Source: an uncultured Lachnospiraceae bacterium
Lineage (GTDB): Bacteria; Bacillota; Clostridia; Lachnospirales; Lachnospiraceae
Direction: 5' to 3'
Assembly: GCA_949949005.1 (NCBI GenBank)
Contig: CATLHM010000007.1
Location: forward strand, 1 to 64,000
DNA length: 64,000 nt
Part shown: piece after piece, positions 7,819 through 15,811 of the stretch
How the letters are laid out: every line of letters begins with the position of its first letter
Numbering within the stretch: the stretch's first letter is position 1
Translations under genes and position numbers: made by a program
Notes under the pieces: generated by a model
What the model saw: only the letters and a program-made list of their open reading frames with translations
Databases searched by the model: none
Told to the model about the DNA's origin: nothing

Positions 7819-9909
7819 ATGGCAAAGTATCTGGTAATAGTGGAATCACCGGCAAAAGTCAAGACAATTAAAAAATTTTTGGGTTCTGATTATGAAGTGG
7901 CTGCCAGTAACGGGCATGTGCGCGATCTGCCTAAGAGCCAGTTGGGAATTGACATAGAGCATAATTACGAACCGAAATATATCACCATCCGGGGAAAAGG
8001 GGATCTTCTGGCGGGGCTTCGCAAGGAAGTGAAGAAAGCCCAGAAGATCTATCTGGCTACCGACCCTGACCGGGAAGGGGAGGCCATTTCCTGGCACCTC
8101 ATGATCGCCCTTAAGTTGGAGGACAAAAAGGTCTACCGCATCACCTTTAACGAGATTACCAAGAGCGCGGTGAAGGAATCCTTAAAAAATGCGAGGGAAA
8201 TTGATATGGACCTGGTCAACGCCCAGCAGGCAAGACGTGTGCTGGACCGTATGGTGGGCTATCGGATTTCCCCGCTTTTGTGGGAGAAGATCAAGCGGGG
8301 ATTGAGCGCCGGGAGGGTACAGTCCGTGGCGCTGCGCATTATCTGTGACAGAGAAGAGGAGATCAACAGCTTTATCCCGGAGGAATACTGGACCATGGAT
8401 GCCTCCTTTGCTCTGCCTGGAGAGAAAAAGCCTCTGGTGGCAAAATATTATGGAAGAAAAGACAGGAAAGCCGCGATCTCTTCCAAGGAAGAGCTGGATA
8501 AGATCAAGGAGGAGCTTAAGGATGCGGAATTTGTGGTAGGCGAAGTAAAGAAGGGGGAGAGGGTTAAGAAAGCGCCCCTGCCTTTTACCACTTCTACCCT
8601 TCAGCAGGAAGCGAGTAAGGTGCTGAATTTCTCCACCCAGAAGACGATGCGGCTGGCTCAGCAGCTCTACGAGGGAATCGAGATTAAGGGAAACGGAACC
8701 GTGGGTATTATCACGTATCTGCGTACCGACTCCACCCGGGTTTCTGAGGAAGCGGAGGCCATGGCGGAGGAATATATTAAGAACAATTATGGCGAGAAAT
8801 ATGTGGTAAAGGGCACTGCCCTGCCAAAGAGCGGAAAGAAGATACAGGATGCCCATGAGGCTATCCGGCCTACGGACTTAAGCCGCACGCCGGTGGTGAT
8901 GAAGGAGTCCCTCTCCAGGGATCAGTTCCGGCTCTACCAATTGATCTGGAAGCGCTTTACCGCCAGCCGGATGCAGAGCGCCCGATATGAGACTACCTCC
9001 GTGAAGATTGACGCGAAGGATCACCGCTTTACTGCGGCGGCCTCCAAGCTGGTCTTTGACGGCTTTATGAGTGTTTATACCCGGGAGGAAGATAAGGAGG
9101 AATCCACCGCGCCCATCAGGGGGATCAATCCCTCTGACAGGCTTGGCCTTTTGGAACTGGAAGAGAAGCAGCATTTTACCCAGCCTTCCCCCCATTATAC
9201 GGAGGCTTCTTTAGTCCATGCCCTGGAGGAGCTTGGAATCGGGCGCCCCAGCACCTATGCCCCCACCATTACCACCATTCTGGCGCGGCATTATATTGTG
9301 AAGGAAAATAAGAACCTTTATGTGACTGAGCTTGGAGAAGCGGTAAACAATATGATGAAGATCGCATTTCCCAGCATCGTGGACGTAAATTTTACGGCCA
9401 ACATGGAGGCCCTTTTAGACGGTGTGGAGGAAGGAAGCATAGAGTGGAAAACCATTGTTTCCAACTTTTACCCCGACTTGGAGGAGGCGGTTCAGAAGGC
9501 GGAGAAGGAGCTTGCCCGGGTGAAGATTGCGGATGAGGTCTCTGACGAGGTTTGCGACGTCTGCGGCAGGCAGATGGTGATCAAGTATGGGCCCCACGGC
9601 AGATTCCTTGCCTGTCCCGGTTTCCCGGACTGCCGCTCTACCAAGCCTTACTATGAGAAGATTGGTGTGCCCTGTCCTAAGTGTGGGAAGGACATTGTCC
9701 TGAAAAAGACCCGGAAGGGCAGATTGTATTACGGCTGTATTGACAATCCCGAGTGCGATTTTATGGTCTGGCAAAAGCCTTCCAAAGAAATCTGTCCCAA
9801 ATGTGGGTCTTTGCTCCTGCATAAAGGAAACAAACTGGTCTGCATGGGGGAAAATTGTGGATATGTAACCCAAATTCCGAAAAATTCTGATATGTCTGAA
9901 AATTTATGA
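7819..9909 (+). CDS. topA: DNA topoisomerase I
   Basis: 696 residues, type IA topoisomerase that relaxes negative supercoils. It begins MAKYLVIVESPAKVKTIKKFLG, the standard TOPRIM start, with the DPDREGEAISWH metal-binding motif (about residues 80-91) and the active-site region YLRTDSTR (catalytic Tyr near residue 304). Three C-terminal four-cysteine zinc modules are present (CDVCGRQ, CPKCGKD, CPKCGSL). An in-frame GTG at 7738 would extend the protein but lies at the predicted transcription start and inside the leader hairpin, so the ATG at 7819 is preferred. comM-dprA-topA-codY order is conserved in Firmicutes, though gid, codV and clpQY found there in Bacillus subtilis are missing. Confidence 0.97.
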   Translation: MAKYLVIVESPAKVKTIKKFLGSDYEVAASNGHVRDLPKSQLGIDIEHNYEPKYITIRGKGDLLAGLRKEVKKAQKIYLATDPDREGEAISWHLMIALKLEDKKVYRITFNEITKSAVKESLKNAREIDMDLVNAQQARRVLDRMVGYRISPLLWEKIKRGLSAGRVQSVALRIICDREEEINSFIPEEYWTMDASFALPGEKKPLVAKYYGRKDRKAAISSKEELDKIKEELKDAEFVVGEVKKGERVKKAPLPFTTSTLQQEASKVLNFSTQKTMRLAQQLYEGIEIKGNGTVGIITYLRTDSTRVSEEAEAMAEEYIKNNYGEKYVVKGTALPKSGKKIQDAHEAIRPTDLSRTPVVMKESLSRDQFRLYQLIWKRFTASRMQSARYETTSVKIDAKDHRFTAAASKLVFDGFMSVYTREEDKEESTAPIRGINPSDRLGLLELEEKQHFTQPSPHYTEASLVHALEELGIGRPSTYAPTITTILARHYIVKENKNLYVTELGEAVNNMMKIAFPSIVDVNFTANMEALLDGVEEGSIEWKTIVSNFYPDLEEAVQKAEKELARVKIADEVSDEVCDVCGRQMVIKYGPHGRFLACPGFPDCRSTKPYYEKIGVPCPKCGKDIVLKKTRKGRLYYGCIDNPECDFMVWQKPSKEICPKCGSLLLHKGNKLVCMGENCGYVTQIPKNSDMSENL

Positions 9910-9943
9910 AATAATTGGTATTTTATAGAATTATCAGAATGGT
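9890..9943 (+). promoter_or_regulatory. Candidate CodY boxes upstream of codY
   Basis: Two 15-mers resemble the known CodY consensus AATTTTCWGAAAATT. ATATGTCTGAAAATT at 9890-9904 has three mismatches and overlaps the end of topA; AATTATCAGAATGGT at 9929-9943 has four and touches the codY promoter. Autoregulation of codY is inferred, not shown. Confidence 0.4.
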
Positions 9944-9945
9944 TG

Positions 9946-9974
9946 TTGTAATTGAAGAGCGTTTATGATACAAT
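9946..9974 (+). promoter_or_regulatory. Probable codY promoter
   Basis: TTGTAA (9946-9951), 17 bases, TACAAT (9969-9974). It gives a short leader of about 24 bases that contains the GGGAGGG ribosome site (9991-9997). Confidence 0.5.
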
Positions 9975-10003
9975 ACTCGTGAAACTTTTTGGGAGGGATT
10001 TAC

Positions 10004-10789
10004 ATGAGTGGCGTACAGCTCTTAGATAAGACCAGAAAGATTGGTAAACTTCTTCACAACAATGATTCCAGTAAAGTGATCTTCAACGACATATGTTCGG
10101 TTTTGTGTGAAATATTATCATCCAATGTTCTGGTGATCAGCAGGAAGGGGAAGGTGCTTGGCGTAGGCGATTGTAAAGAAGTGGAGTCCATTACAGGGCT
10201 TATTGTGGATCAGGTGGGCGGCTTTATTGATTCAATGCTCAATGAGAGGCTGCTGGCAGTTCTTTCCACCAAGGAAAACGTTAATCTTGAGACCCTGGGA
10301 TTTGAAGAGGATGAAGTGGGAAAGTTCCAGGCAATTATTGCTCCCATTGAGATCGCCGGGGAGAGGCTGGGAACCTTATTCCTTTACAAATGTGCTGACA
10401 GATACACCATTGATGATATTATCTTAAGCGAGTATGGCACCACGGTAGTGGGCCTTGAAATGCTTCGTGCGGTAAACGAAGAAAATGCGGAGGAGAACCG
10501 GAAACTGACGGTGATCAAATCCGCCATCAATACACTGTCTTACTCTGAGATGGAGGCAGTGGTACATATTTTTGAAGAACTAAATGGTATGGAGGGGATA
10601 TTGGTTGCCAGCAAGATCGCTGACCGTGTAGGAATTACCCGCTCCGTAATTGTGAATGCGTTGCGCAAATTTGAGAGTGCAGGCGTCATCGAATCCAGAT
10701 CGTCAGGAATGAAGGGTACTTATATTAAGGTTTTAAATGATATGGTATTTGATGAGGTTGAAAAACTGAAAAATGAAAATTTGAGATAG
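10004..10789 (+). CDS. codY: GTP- and branched-chain-amino-acid-sensing regulator CodY
   Basis: 261 residues, full length. The N-terminal GAF-type ligand domain starts MSGVQLLDKTRKIGKLLH, and the C-terminal winged helix contains ASKIADRVGITRSVIVNALRKF (about residues 203-225), which is nearly invariant in CodY. CodY represses many stationary-phase, nutrient-uptake and motility genes when GTP and branched-chain amino acids are plentiful. The ATG at 10004 is chosen because GGGAGGG lies six bases upstream; an in-frame TTG at 9989 has no such site. A hairpin terminator follows, then the flagellar operon starts, as in Bacillus subtilis. Confidence 0.97.
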   Translation: MSGVQLLDKTRKIGKLLHNNDSSKVIFNDICSVLCEILSSNVLVISRKGKVLGVGDCKEVESITGLIVDQVGGFIDSMLNERLLAVLSTKENVNLETLGFEEDEVGKFQAIIAPIEIAGERLGTLFLYKCADRYTIDDIILSEYGTTVVGLEMLRAVNEENAEENRKLTVIKSAINTLSYSEMEAVVHIFEELNGMEGILVASKIADRVGITRSVIVNALRKFESAGVIESRSSGMKGTYIKVLNDMVFDEVEKLKNENLR

Positions 10790-10814
10790 CTATGGATGGC
10801 TAGAAGGGGATAAT

Positions 10815-10853
10815 AAAAGGATTTATGATATAGTAAAGGCATGAATCCTTTTT
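10815..10853 (+). terminator. Intrinsic terminator after codY
   Basis: AAAAGGATT (10815-10823) pairs with AATCCTTTT (10844-10852), with the T-run formed by the end of the stem. The loop is about 20 bases. It separates codY from the flagellar operon. Confidence 0.6.
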
Positions 10854-10901
10854 GTGTGTAAAAGGTATACAGTAAAATAATGGGAAGAATGAAAAAAAGC
10901 C

Positions 10902-10929
10902 TTGTCTTTTTCCCCAAATAATTTATAAT
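10902..10929 (+). promoter_or_regulatory. Main promoter of the flagellar operon (sigma-A type)
   Basis: TTGTCT (10902-10907), 16 bases, TATAAT (10924-10929). The leader is about 75 bases and carries the palindrome ACCTAGGT and, next to the ribosome site, a CodY-box-like sequence. No sigma-D (TAAA-N15-GCCGATAA) promoter was recognised here. Confidence 0.6.
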
Positions 10930-10986
10930 AAATAAGTGGTGGATACTGTACCTAGGTTCCCTTTGGTTTTATTTTTACAGATATAG

Positions 10987-11001
10987 AATTTTCCGAAAGG
11001 A
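10987..11001 (+). promoter_or_regulatory. CodY-box-like sequence overlapping the flgB ribosome site
   Basis: AATTTTCCGAAAGGA matches the CodY consensus AATTTTCWGAAAATT at 11 of 15 positions, with a perfect left half. Three of the four mismatches lie in the part that is also the Shine-Dalgarno sequence AAAGGAG. In Bacillus subtilis CodY is known to repress the fla/che operon; binding here is inferred. Confidence 0.35.
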
Positions 11002-11009
11002 GTCATAAT

Positions 11010-11399
11010 ATGATAAACAGCGGTGTATTTGATTATGTGAACGTACTGAGTAAGGCGGCAGATGCGGCATGGGAGAGGAACGAACTCCTTGTCAATAATT
11101 ATTCCAATGCCAATACCCCCGGATATAAGAGGAAAGATCTTGATTTCGGAGCCCAGCTGCGGCAGGCTTTGGGCAACTCCAGATATGAGTCTGTGGATGC
11201 CAAGGTGGCAAGGGTTGCGGACATGAATATTAAGGCGAAAGTCTATACAGATTCGGCGAATTTTTCCTACCGCCTAGATGGCAATAATGTGGATCCGGAC
11301 ACGGAAGGCGTGGAGCTTGCCTCCAATCAGATTTATTACAACGGAATCCGCGACAGTATCAATCAGGAATTTTCCAATCTTAAGATGGTGATCAAGTAA
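11010..11399 (+). CDS. flgB: Flagellar proximal rod protein FlgB
   Basis: 129 residues, normal for FlgB, the first rod subunit. The flagellar rod/hook N-terminal signature is present as ELLVNNYSNANTPGYKRKDLDF (around residues 24-45). The C-terminus ends SNLKMVIK, the helix that pairs with the N-terminal helix in assembled rod subunits. There is no cleavable signal peptide, as expected for a substrate of the flagellar type III exporter. It is the first gene of the operon, with AAAGGAG eight bases before the ATG; flgC follows after 19 bases. Confidence 0.97.
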   Translation: MINSGVFDYVNVLSKAADAAWERNELLVNNYSNANTPGYKRKDLDFGAQLRQALGNSRYESVDAKVARVADMNIKAKVYTDSANFSYRLDGNNVDPDTEGVELASNQIYYNGIRDSINQEFSNLKMVIK

Positions 11400-11418
11400 A
11401 GACCGGGAGGGAAGCAGT

Positions 11419-11865
11419 ATGAGCATGTTTAACTCATTTAATATCAGCGCATCGGGTATGACGGCAGAGCGTTACCGCATGGATATCATGGCAGAAAACC
11501 TGGCCAATGCCCATACCACAAGGACGGAGGATGGAACTCCTTACAGACGTAAGGTGGTGACCTTTGAGGAACGCCCGCAAAAGGCAGAGGCTTTTAGTAG
11601 TTTTTTGGGTTCCGCAAGGGATCGAATTAAAGGCCAGGGAGTGAGAGTGGGTAAAGTGATGGAGGACGAATGGACGCAGATGACCATGGTTTATGATCCC
11701 TCCCACCCTGACGCGGATGAAAACGGATACGTAACTTATCCTAACGTGAATATTATCACGGAAATGACCAATCTGATCGACGCAAGCCGTGCTTACGAGG
11801 CCAACTCCACTGCGTTTAATGCCAGCAAGAGCATTGCCATGAAGGGGCTTGAGATGGGGCAGTAA
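11419..11865 (+). CDS. flgC: Flagellar proximal rod protein FlgC
   Basis: 148 residues. It has the rod-protein N-terminal motif ASGMTAERYRMDIMAENLANAHT, in which the usual NxANxxT core reads ENLANAHTT, and the C-terminal motif NLIDASRAYEANSTAFNASK. It forms the rod together with FlgB, FlgF/G and FliE. GGGAGG precedes the ATG. It sits in the canonical flgB-flgC-fliE order. Confidence 0.97.
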   Translation: MSMFNSFNISASGMTAERYRMDIMAENLANAHTTRTEDGTPYRRKVVTFEERPQKAEAFSSFLGSARDRIKGQGVRVGKVMEDEWTQMTMVYDPSHPDADENGYVTYPNVNIITEMTNLIDASRAYEANSTAFNASKSIAMKGLEMGQ

Positions 11866-11906
11866 GTCTTTTGAGAGATTTGTATAGAAAAGGAAGGAAC
11901 GGATAA

Positions 11907-12224
11907 ATGGATATCTCATCTTTTTACAATTTGTCATCGGGGGCTGTGAAAGAGGCGGCAGAGAGATATGCTCAGGAGCAGGATGCCCTTTCCACCGGTG
12001 AATTTGGAAGCCTGTTTGATAAAGCAATAGCGAATCTGAACACTACCAATGCCTATCTTTCCAATGCGGAAAACGAGAAGATACGCTGGGCGTTAGGCGA
12101 AACCGAAAATACCCATCAACTTACCAATGCGCTCCAGAAAGCGTCTACGGCTCTGCAATACACCGTGACGGTGCGTGACAAGCTTCTTGAGGCATATAAG
12201 GAAATTTTGCAGATGCAGATCTGA
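11907..12224 (+). CDS. fliE: Flagellar hook-basal body adaptor FliE
   Basis: 105 residues. FliE joins the MS ring to the rod and is exported early. The C-terminal half has the family pattern TENTHQLTNALQKASTALQ and ends VRDKLLEAYKEILQMQI, where the family usually has VRNKxxxAYQEIMRMQI. The N-terminal 40 residues are poorly conserved, as usual. A GGAAGGAA site precedes the ATG. Confidence 0.93.
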   Translation: MDISSFYNLSSGAVKEAAERYAQEQDALSTGEFGSLFDKAIANLNTTNAYLSNAENEKIRWALGETENTHQLTNALQKASTALQYTVTVRDKLLEAYKEILQMQI

Positions 12225-12291
12225 CATCAGGTTTTGCGGCACATAATGCAGCTTGGAAGCAGAGAACGGAAGAAAGGCAGGCAGCCAGATT

Positions 12292-13893
12292 ATGGCAGAG
12301 CGATTTAAGGAGATTTTAAATAAAGTCCTTGAGTGGTGGAATAAGTTTTCCACGAAGCAAAAGACATTTATCATATCCGCAGGGGCCGGGATTATACTGG
12401 CTTTCGCGGTTTTAATCACGATTTTGATGAAGCCGCAATATGTGGTGCTTGTGAATTGCGAGACACCCAAGGAGGCGGCCAAGGTAACAGAACTGTTGGA
12501 GGCAGAAGGGTTAGACTACAAGGTGTCGGACGACGCCTATCAGGTCAGGATTAATCAGAAGCAGCAATCCCAGGCCAGTATGCTCCTTGCAGTGAATGAT
12601 GTTCAGGCCTATACCTATACCATAGATAATGTATCGGAGGGAGGCTTTAGCACCACAGAGTCTGACAAAGAAAGAAGATATGAGTTTTATATGGAAACCC
12701 GGCTGGCAAACGATCTGGTTGGGAAATTTGATTTTGTTGAAAGCGCTCATGTGGAGCTGTACATACCGGAGAATACCGGAACATTGATGAAGGAAGCGGA
12801 GGAAACCTCCCTTACGGCGGTTTTGACCCTGAAGGATGAGTTTAATCCGGACATTGCCTCGGGTATGGCGAAGGCCCTTGCCACAGCCGTGGGTAATAAG
12901 ACCACCGAAAATATTATGATCATGGACAGCACCGGAAATACCCTTTTTTCGGGAGGGGAGGATTCCAGTGTTGCCGGCGCCACCACTTCCCAGCTTGGGG
13001 TCAAGAACCAGTGGGAGAAAAAGGTGAAGAACGACGTCAGACAAGTGATGCTGGGGACGAAGCTCTTTGACAAGGTAGAGGTTGCAGTGAATCTGGATGT
13101 GGATTTTTCCACCACCTCCACCACAGACCATGAGTATTATGTGCCTGACGGAAACAGCCAGGGATATTTATCCTCGGAGAGAACCTTTACCTCGGAGGCC
13201 ACCAATGAGAGCGGAGAGGTGCCGGGTACGGACTCGAACGGACAGCAGCCGGAATATGTGTACCAGAACGAAAACGACAGCAACAGCTCCACCACAGAGG
13301 AAGAGCGAAAATATATGCCTTCGGAACGGATCACAAACAAGGACAATGCCGCGGGAGTGGTCAACTACGATACCTCTTCCATTTCCCTGACGGCTACCAG
13401 CGTGAATCTGATCCGGGAGGAGGATGTGGATTCAAGAGGAGAGCTGGACGGGGTTACCTGGGAAGAGTATAAGCTGGCCCATGCCACCCTTGAGCAGGTT
13501 GAGGTGCCAGAGGAGCTTTATAATGTGGTCGCCAAGGCTACCGGGTTCCCGGCAGAGAATATTGCGATTGTGGCTTACTCCGAAAATGTGTTTTTCGATG
13601 CGGAGGGGCTGAATATATCGGCTTCCGATATCGCGCAGATTGTATTGATCGTAGTGATCCTGGCGCTGCTTGCTTTCGTGGTGCTAAGAAGCATGCGTTC
13701 GGAGAAGGAGCCGGAGCAGCCGGAGGAGCTGTCGGTTGAAAAACTGTTACAGTCCCAGCCGGAGGTTGAAATGGAAAGTATTGGTACGGAGCAGATGTCC
13801 GAGACCAGAATGTTGATAGAAAAGTTTGTAGATGAAAATCCGGAGGCCGCGGCTAATCTTTTGAGAAATTGGTTAAATGAGGAATGGGGTTAA
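12292..13893 (+). CDS. fliF: Flagellar MS-ring protein FliF
   Basis: 533 residues, within the usual 520-570. Two membrane segments bracket a large outside region: one at about residues 24-45 and one at about 447-465. The YscJ-like domain lies after the first (SQASMLLAVNDV, ETRLANDLVGKFDFVESAHVELYIPE). The cytoplasmic tail (about 66 residues) ends in an acidic FliG-binding segment. The start is set at the ATG 12292 (MAERFKEILNKVLEWW), which fits family N-termini; an in-frame TTG at 12253 has no ribosome site. FliF is the scaffold on which the switch and export gate assemble. Confidence 0.96.
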   Translation: MAERFKEILNKVLEWWNKFSTKQKTFIISAGAGIILAFAVLITILMKPQYVVLVNCETPKEAAKVTELLEAEGLDYKVSDDAYQVRINQKQQSQASMLLAVNDVQAYTYTIDNVSEGGFSTTESDKERRYEFYMETRLANDLVGKFDFVESAHVELYIPENTGTLMKEAEETSLTAVLTLKDEFNPDIASGMAKALATAVGNKTTENIMIMDSTGNTLFSGGEDSSVAGATTSQLGVKNQWEKKVKNDVRQVMLGTKLFDKVEVAVNLDVDFSTTSTTDHEYYVPDGNSQGYLSSERTFTSEATNESGEVPGTDSNGQQPEYVYQNENDSNSSTTEEERKYMPSERITNKDNAAGVVNYDTSSISLTATSVNLIREEDVDSRGELDGVTWEEYKLAHATLEQVEVPEELYNVVAKATGFPAENIAIVAYSENVFFDAEGLNISASDIAQIVLIVVILALLAFVVLRSMRSEKEPEQPEELSVEKLLQSQPEVEMESIGTEQMSETRMLIEKFVDENPEAAANLLRNWLNEEWG

Positions 13894-13928
13894 AAAGAAC
13901 CCGGGTTTTATAGGGGGTGGAAACAGGT

Positions 13929-14948
13929 ATGGCGAAAGAAGCCAATGACAAAATTAGTGGGGTTCAGAAAGCGGCCATTCTTTTAATTGCTTTAGGTCCT
14001 GAGAAGTCGGCTTCCATTTTTAAACACTTAAAGGAAGAGGAGATTGAGGAGCTGACTTTGGAGATTGCCAATACCCGGAGCGTGACTCCGCAGCTCAAGG
14101 AAGAAATAATTGATGAGTTTTACCAGGTTTGTCTGGCACAGCAATATATTGCAGAGGGTGGTATTACATACGCCAAGGAGCTTTTGGAGAAGGCTCTTGG
14201 CAACGAGAAGGCTATGAGTGTGATCGGCAAGCTCACCGCTTCCCTGCAGGTGAAGCCTTTCGAGTTTGTGCGTAAGACGGATGCCGCACAGCTTCTTAAC
14301 TTTATACAGGATGAGCATCCGCAGACTATTGCCCTTATTCTGTCTTATCTTGCACCTGCGCAGGCGGCGCTTATTATATCAGCGCTCCCGCCTGAGAGAC
14401 AGGCCGATGTGGCAAAGCGTATTGCGGTGATGGACAGAACAAGTCCCGATGTGGTGAAGGAAGTGGAGAAGGTGTTAGAGACAAAACTTTCATCTTTGAT
14501 GAATCAGGATTACAACATTATCGGTGGCGTGGATGCCGTGGTAGATATCTTGAATACGGTAGACCGGGGCACGGAGAAGCATATTATGGAAACGCTGGAA
14601 ATGGAAGAGCCGGAGCTGGCCGACGAGATCAGGAAAAAGATGTTTGTATTCGAAGATATCCTTCTTCTGGACGACCGTGCGATTCAGAGAGTGCTGCGTG
14701 ACGTGGAGAACAGCGACTTAGGGCTTGCGCTTAAGGGCGCCAACGAGCAGGTACAGAATGCGATCTTCAACAATCTATCCAAGCGTCTTGCGGTTATGAT
14801 CAAGGAAGATATGGAGTTCATGGGCCCTGTGCGTATGAAGGATGTTGAGGAAGCGCAGCAGAAGATTGTAAATGTAATCCGTAAACTGGAAGAGAATCAG
14901 GAGATCATCATTTCCAGAGGTGGCGGAGGTGATGAGATTGTGGTCTAG
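13929..14948 (+). CDS. fliG: Flagellar motor switch protein FliG
   Basis: 339 residues, typical. The middle domain carries the EHPQ motif (QDEHPQTIALILSYL, near residue 126) used for FliM binding, and the C-terminal domain has the charged torque helix region (FVFEDILLLDDRAIQRVLRDV). The ATG at 13929 is ten bases after a GGGGGTGG site; an upstream in-frame GTG at 13917 is part of that site. An unusual glycine-rich C-terminal tail (SRGGGGDEIVV) is encoded over the ribosome site of fliH, with which the gene overlaps. Confidence 0.97.
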   Translation: MAKEANDKISGVQKAAILLIALGPEKSASIFKHLKEEEIEELTLEIANTRSVTPQLKEEIIDEFYQVCLAQQYIAEGGITYAKELLEKALGNEKAMSVIGKLTASLQVKPFEFVRKTDAAQLLNFIQDEHPQTIALILSYLAPAQAALIISALPPERQADVAKRIAVMDRTSPDVVKEVEKVLETKLSSLMNQDYNIIGGVDAVVDILNTVDRGTEKHIMETLEMEEPELADEIRKKMFVFEDILLLDDRAIQRVLRDVENSDLGLALKGANEQVQNAIFNNLSKRLAVMIKEDMEFMGPVRMKDVEEAQQKIVNVIRKLEENQEIIISRGGGGDEIVV

Positions 14949-15792
14949 TAATCTTTATAAAGCAGGATGGGTTCTGGTAGACGGCGACACCCCCCGGGTG
15001 ATTGATTCCAATGCACAGATGAAATCCAGAATGGAAAAGGCGCAGGCGGAAGGGTATGTGCGCAGGGAGGCTTCTTCTGAGGAATCAGAGGGCTTCAGCG
15101 CTGGCCTGAATGCAGCTATGGTGGATGCTTTGCTCTCCCCGGAAGGTCAGGGAAACGTATTAAAAGCCGGTGTTATGGAGCAGGAGGCGGTAAACGAGGA
15201 GCTGGAGGCTGCCAGGGCGGAGTTGGCCCGGGTAAAGGAAGAAACGGCTGATATGCTCAATGAGGCCCAGGCTCAGATTGAGGAGATGCGCCGCCAGGCT
15301 TTGGCCCAGGCCCAGGAACAGGGGTTCCAGGAAGGCTACCAAAAGGGGATGGATGAGGTTCAGACCATGAGGAATGAATGTCAAGCCAGAAGAGAAGAAT
15401 TGGAGGCTGAGTATCAGCAAAAGATAGAGGAGCTGGAGCCGGAATTCATAGATGCCCTTACGGGTATTTATGAGCATATCTTTAAGGTGGATTTGAGCAG
15501 TTACCGACAGATTGTCATGTTTCTGCTGATTGATGCAATGCAAAAGACAAATGGCGCATCGAATTATATTGTTCATGTGTCCAAAAAGAATTATCCTCAG
15601 GTAATAAAACAGAAAGAGAGAATTCTTGAAGAGACGGGAACACTGCCGGAGAATCTGGAAATTATATCGGATATGACTCTTTCCGAGTCTCAGTGTATGA
15701 TTGAGACGGAGGCGGGGGTTTATGATTGCTCTCTTGAAACGGAACTGAAAGAGCTTAGAAGGAAGCTTAAGCTTCTTTCTTATAAGAAATAA
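14938..15792 (+). CDS. fliH: Flagellar export ATPase regulator FliH
   Basis: About 284 residues. A variable N-terminus is followed by a Glu/Ala/Gln-rich coiled coil (about residues 80-185) containing GFQEGYQKGMDEV, the glycine-spaced helix typical of FliH, then the C-terminal domain that binds FliI. FliH restrains the ATPase and docks it to the C ring. The start is uncertain: TTG at 14938 lies seven bases after GGAGGT and is preferred; ATG at 14932 is only one base from it. Either start overlaps the end of fliG, so the two are probably translationally coupled. Confidence 0.9.
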   Translation: MWSSNLYKAGWVLVDGDTPRVIDSNAQMKSRMEKAQAEGYVRREASSEESEGFSAGLNAAMVDALLSPEGQGNVLKAGVMEQEAVNEELEAARAELARVKEETADMLNEAQAQIEEMRRQALAQAQEQGFQEGYQKGMDEVQTMRNECQARREELEAEYQQKIEELEPEFIDALTGIYEHIFKVDLSSYRQIVMFLLIDAMQKTNGASNYIVHVSKKNYPQVIKQKERILEETGTLPENLEIISDMTLSESQCMIETEAGVYDCSLETELKELRRKLKLLSYKK

Positions 15793-15811
15793 TATGAAGG
15801 TGGAATAACAG

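Noticed and set aside
12253-12291. Earlier TTG start for fliF
   Set aside because: No ribosome site before it and the added residues do not resemble FliF N-termini.
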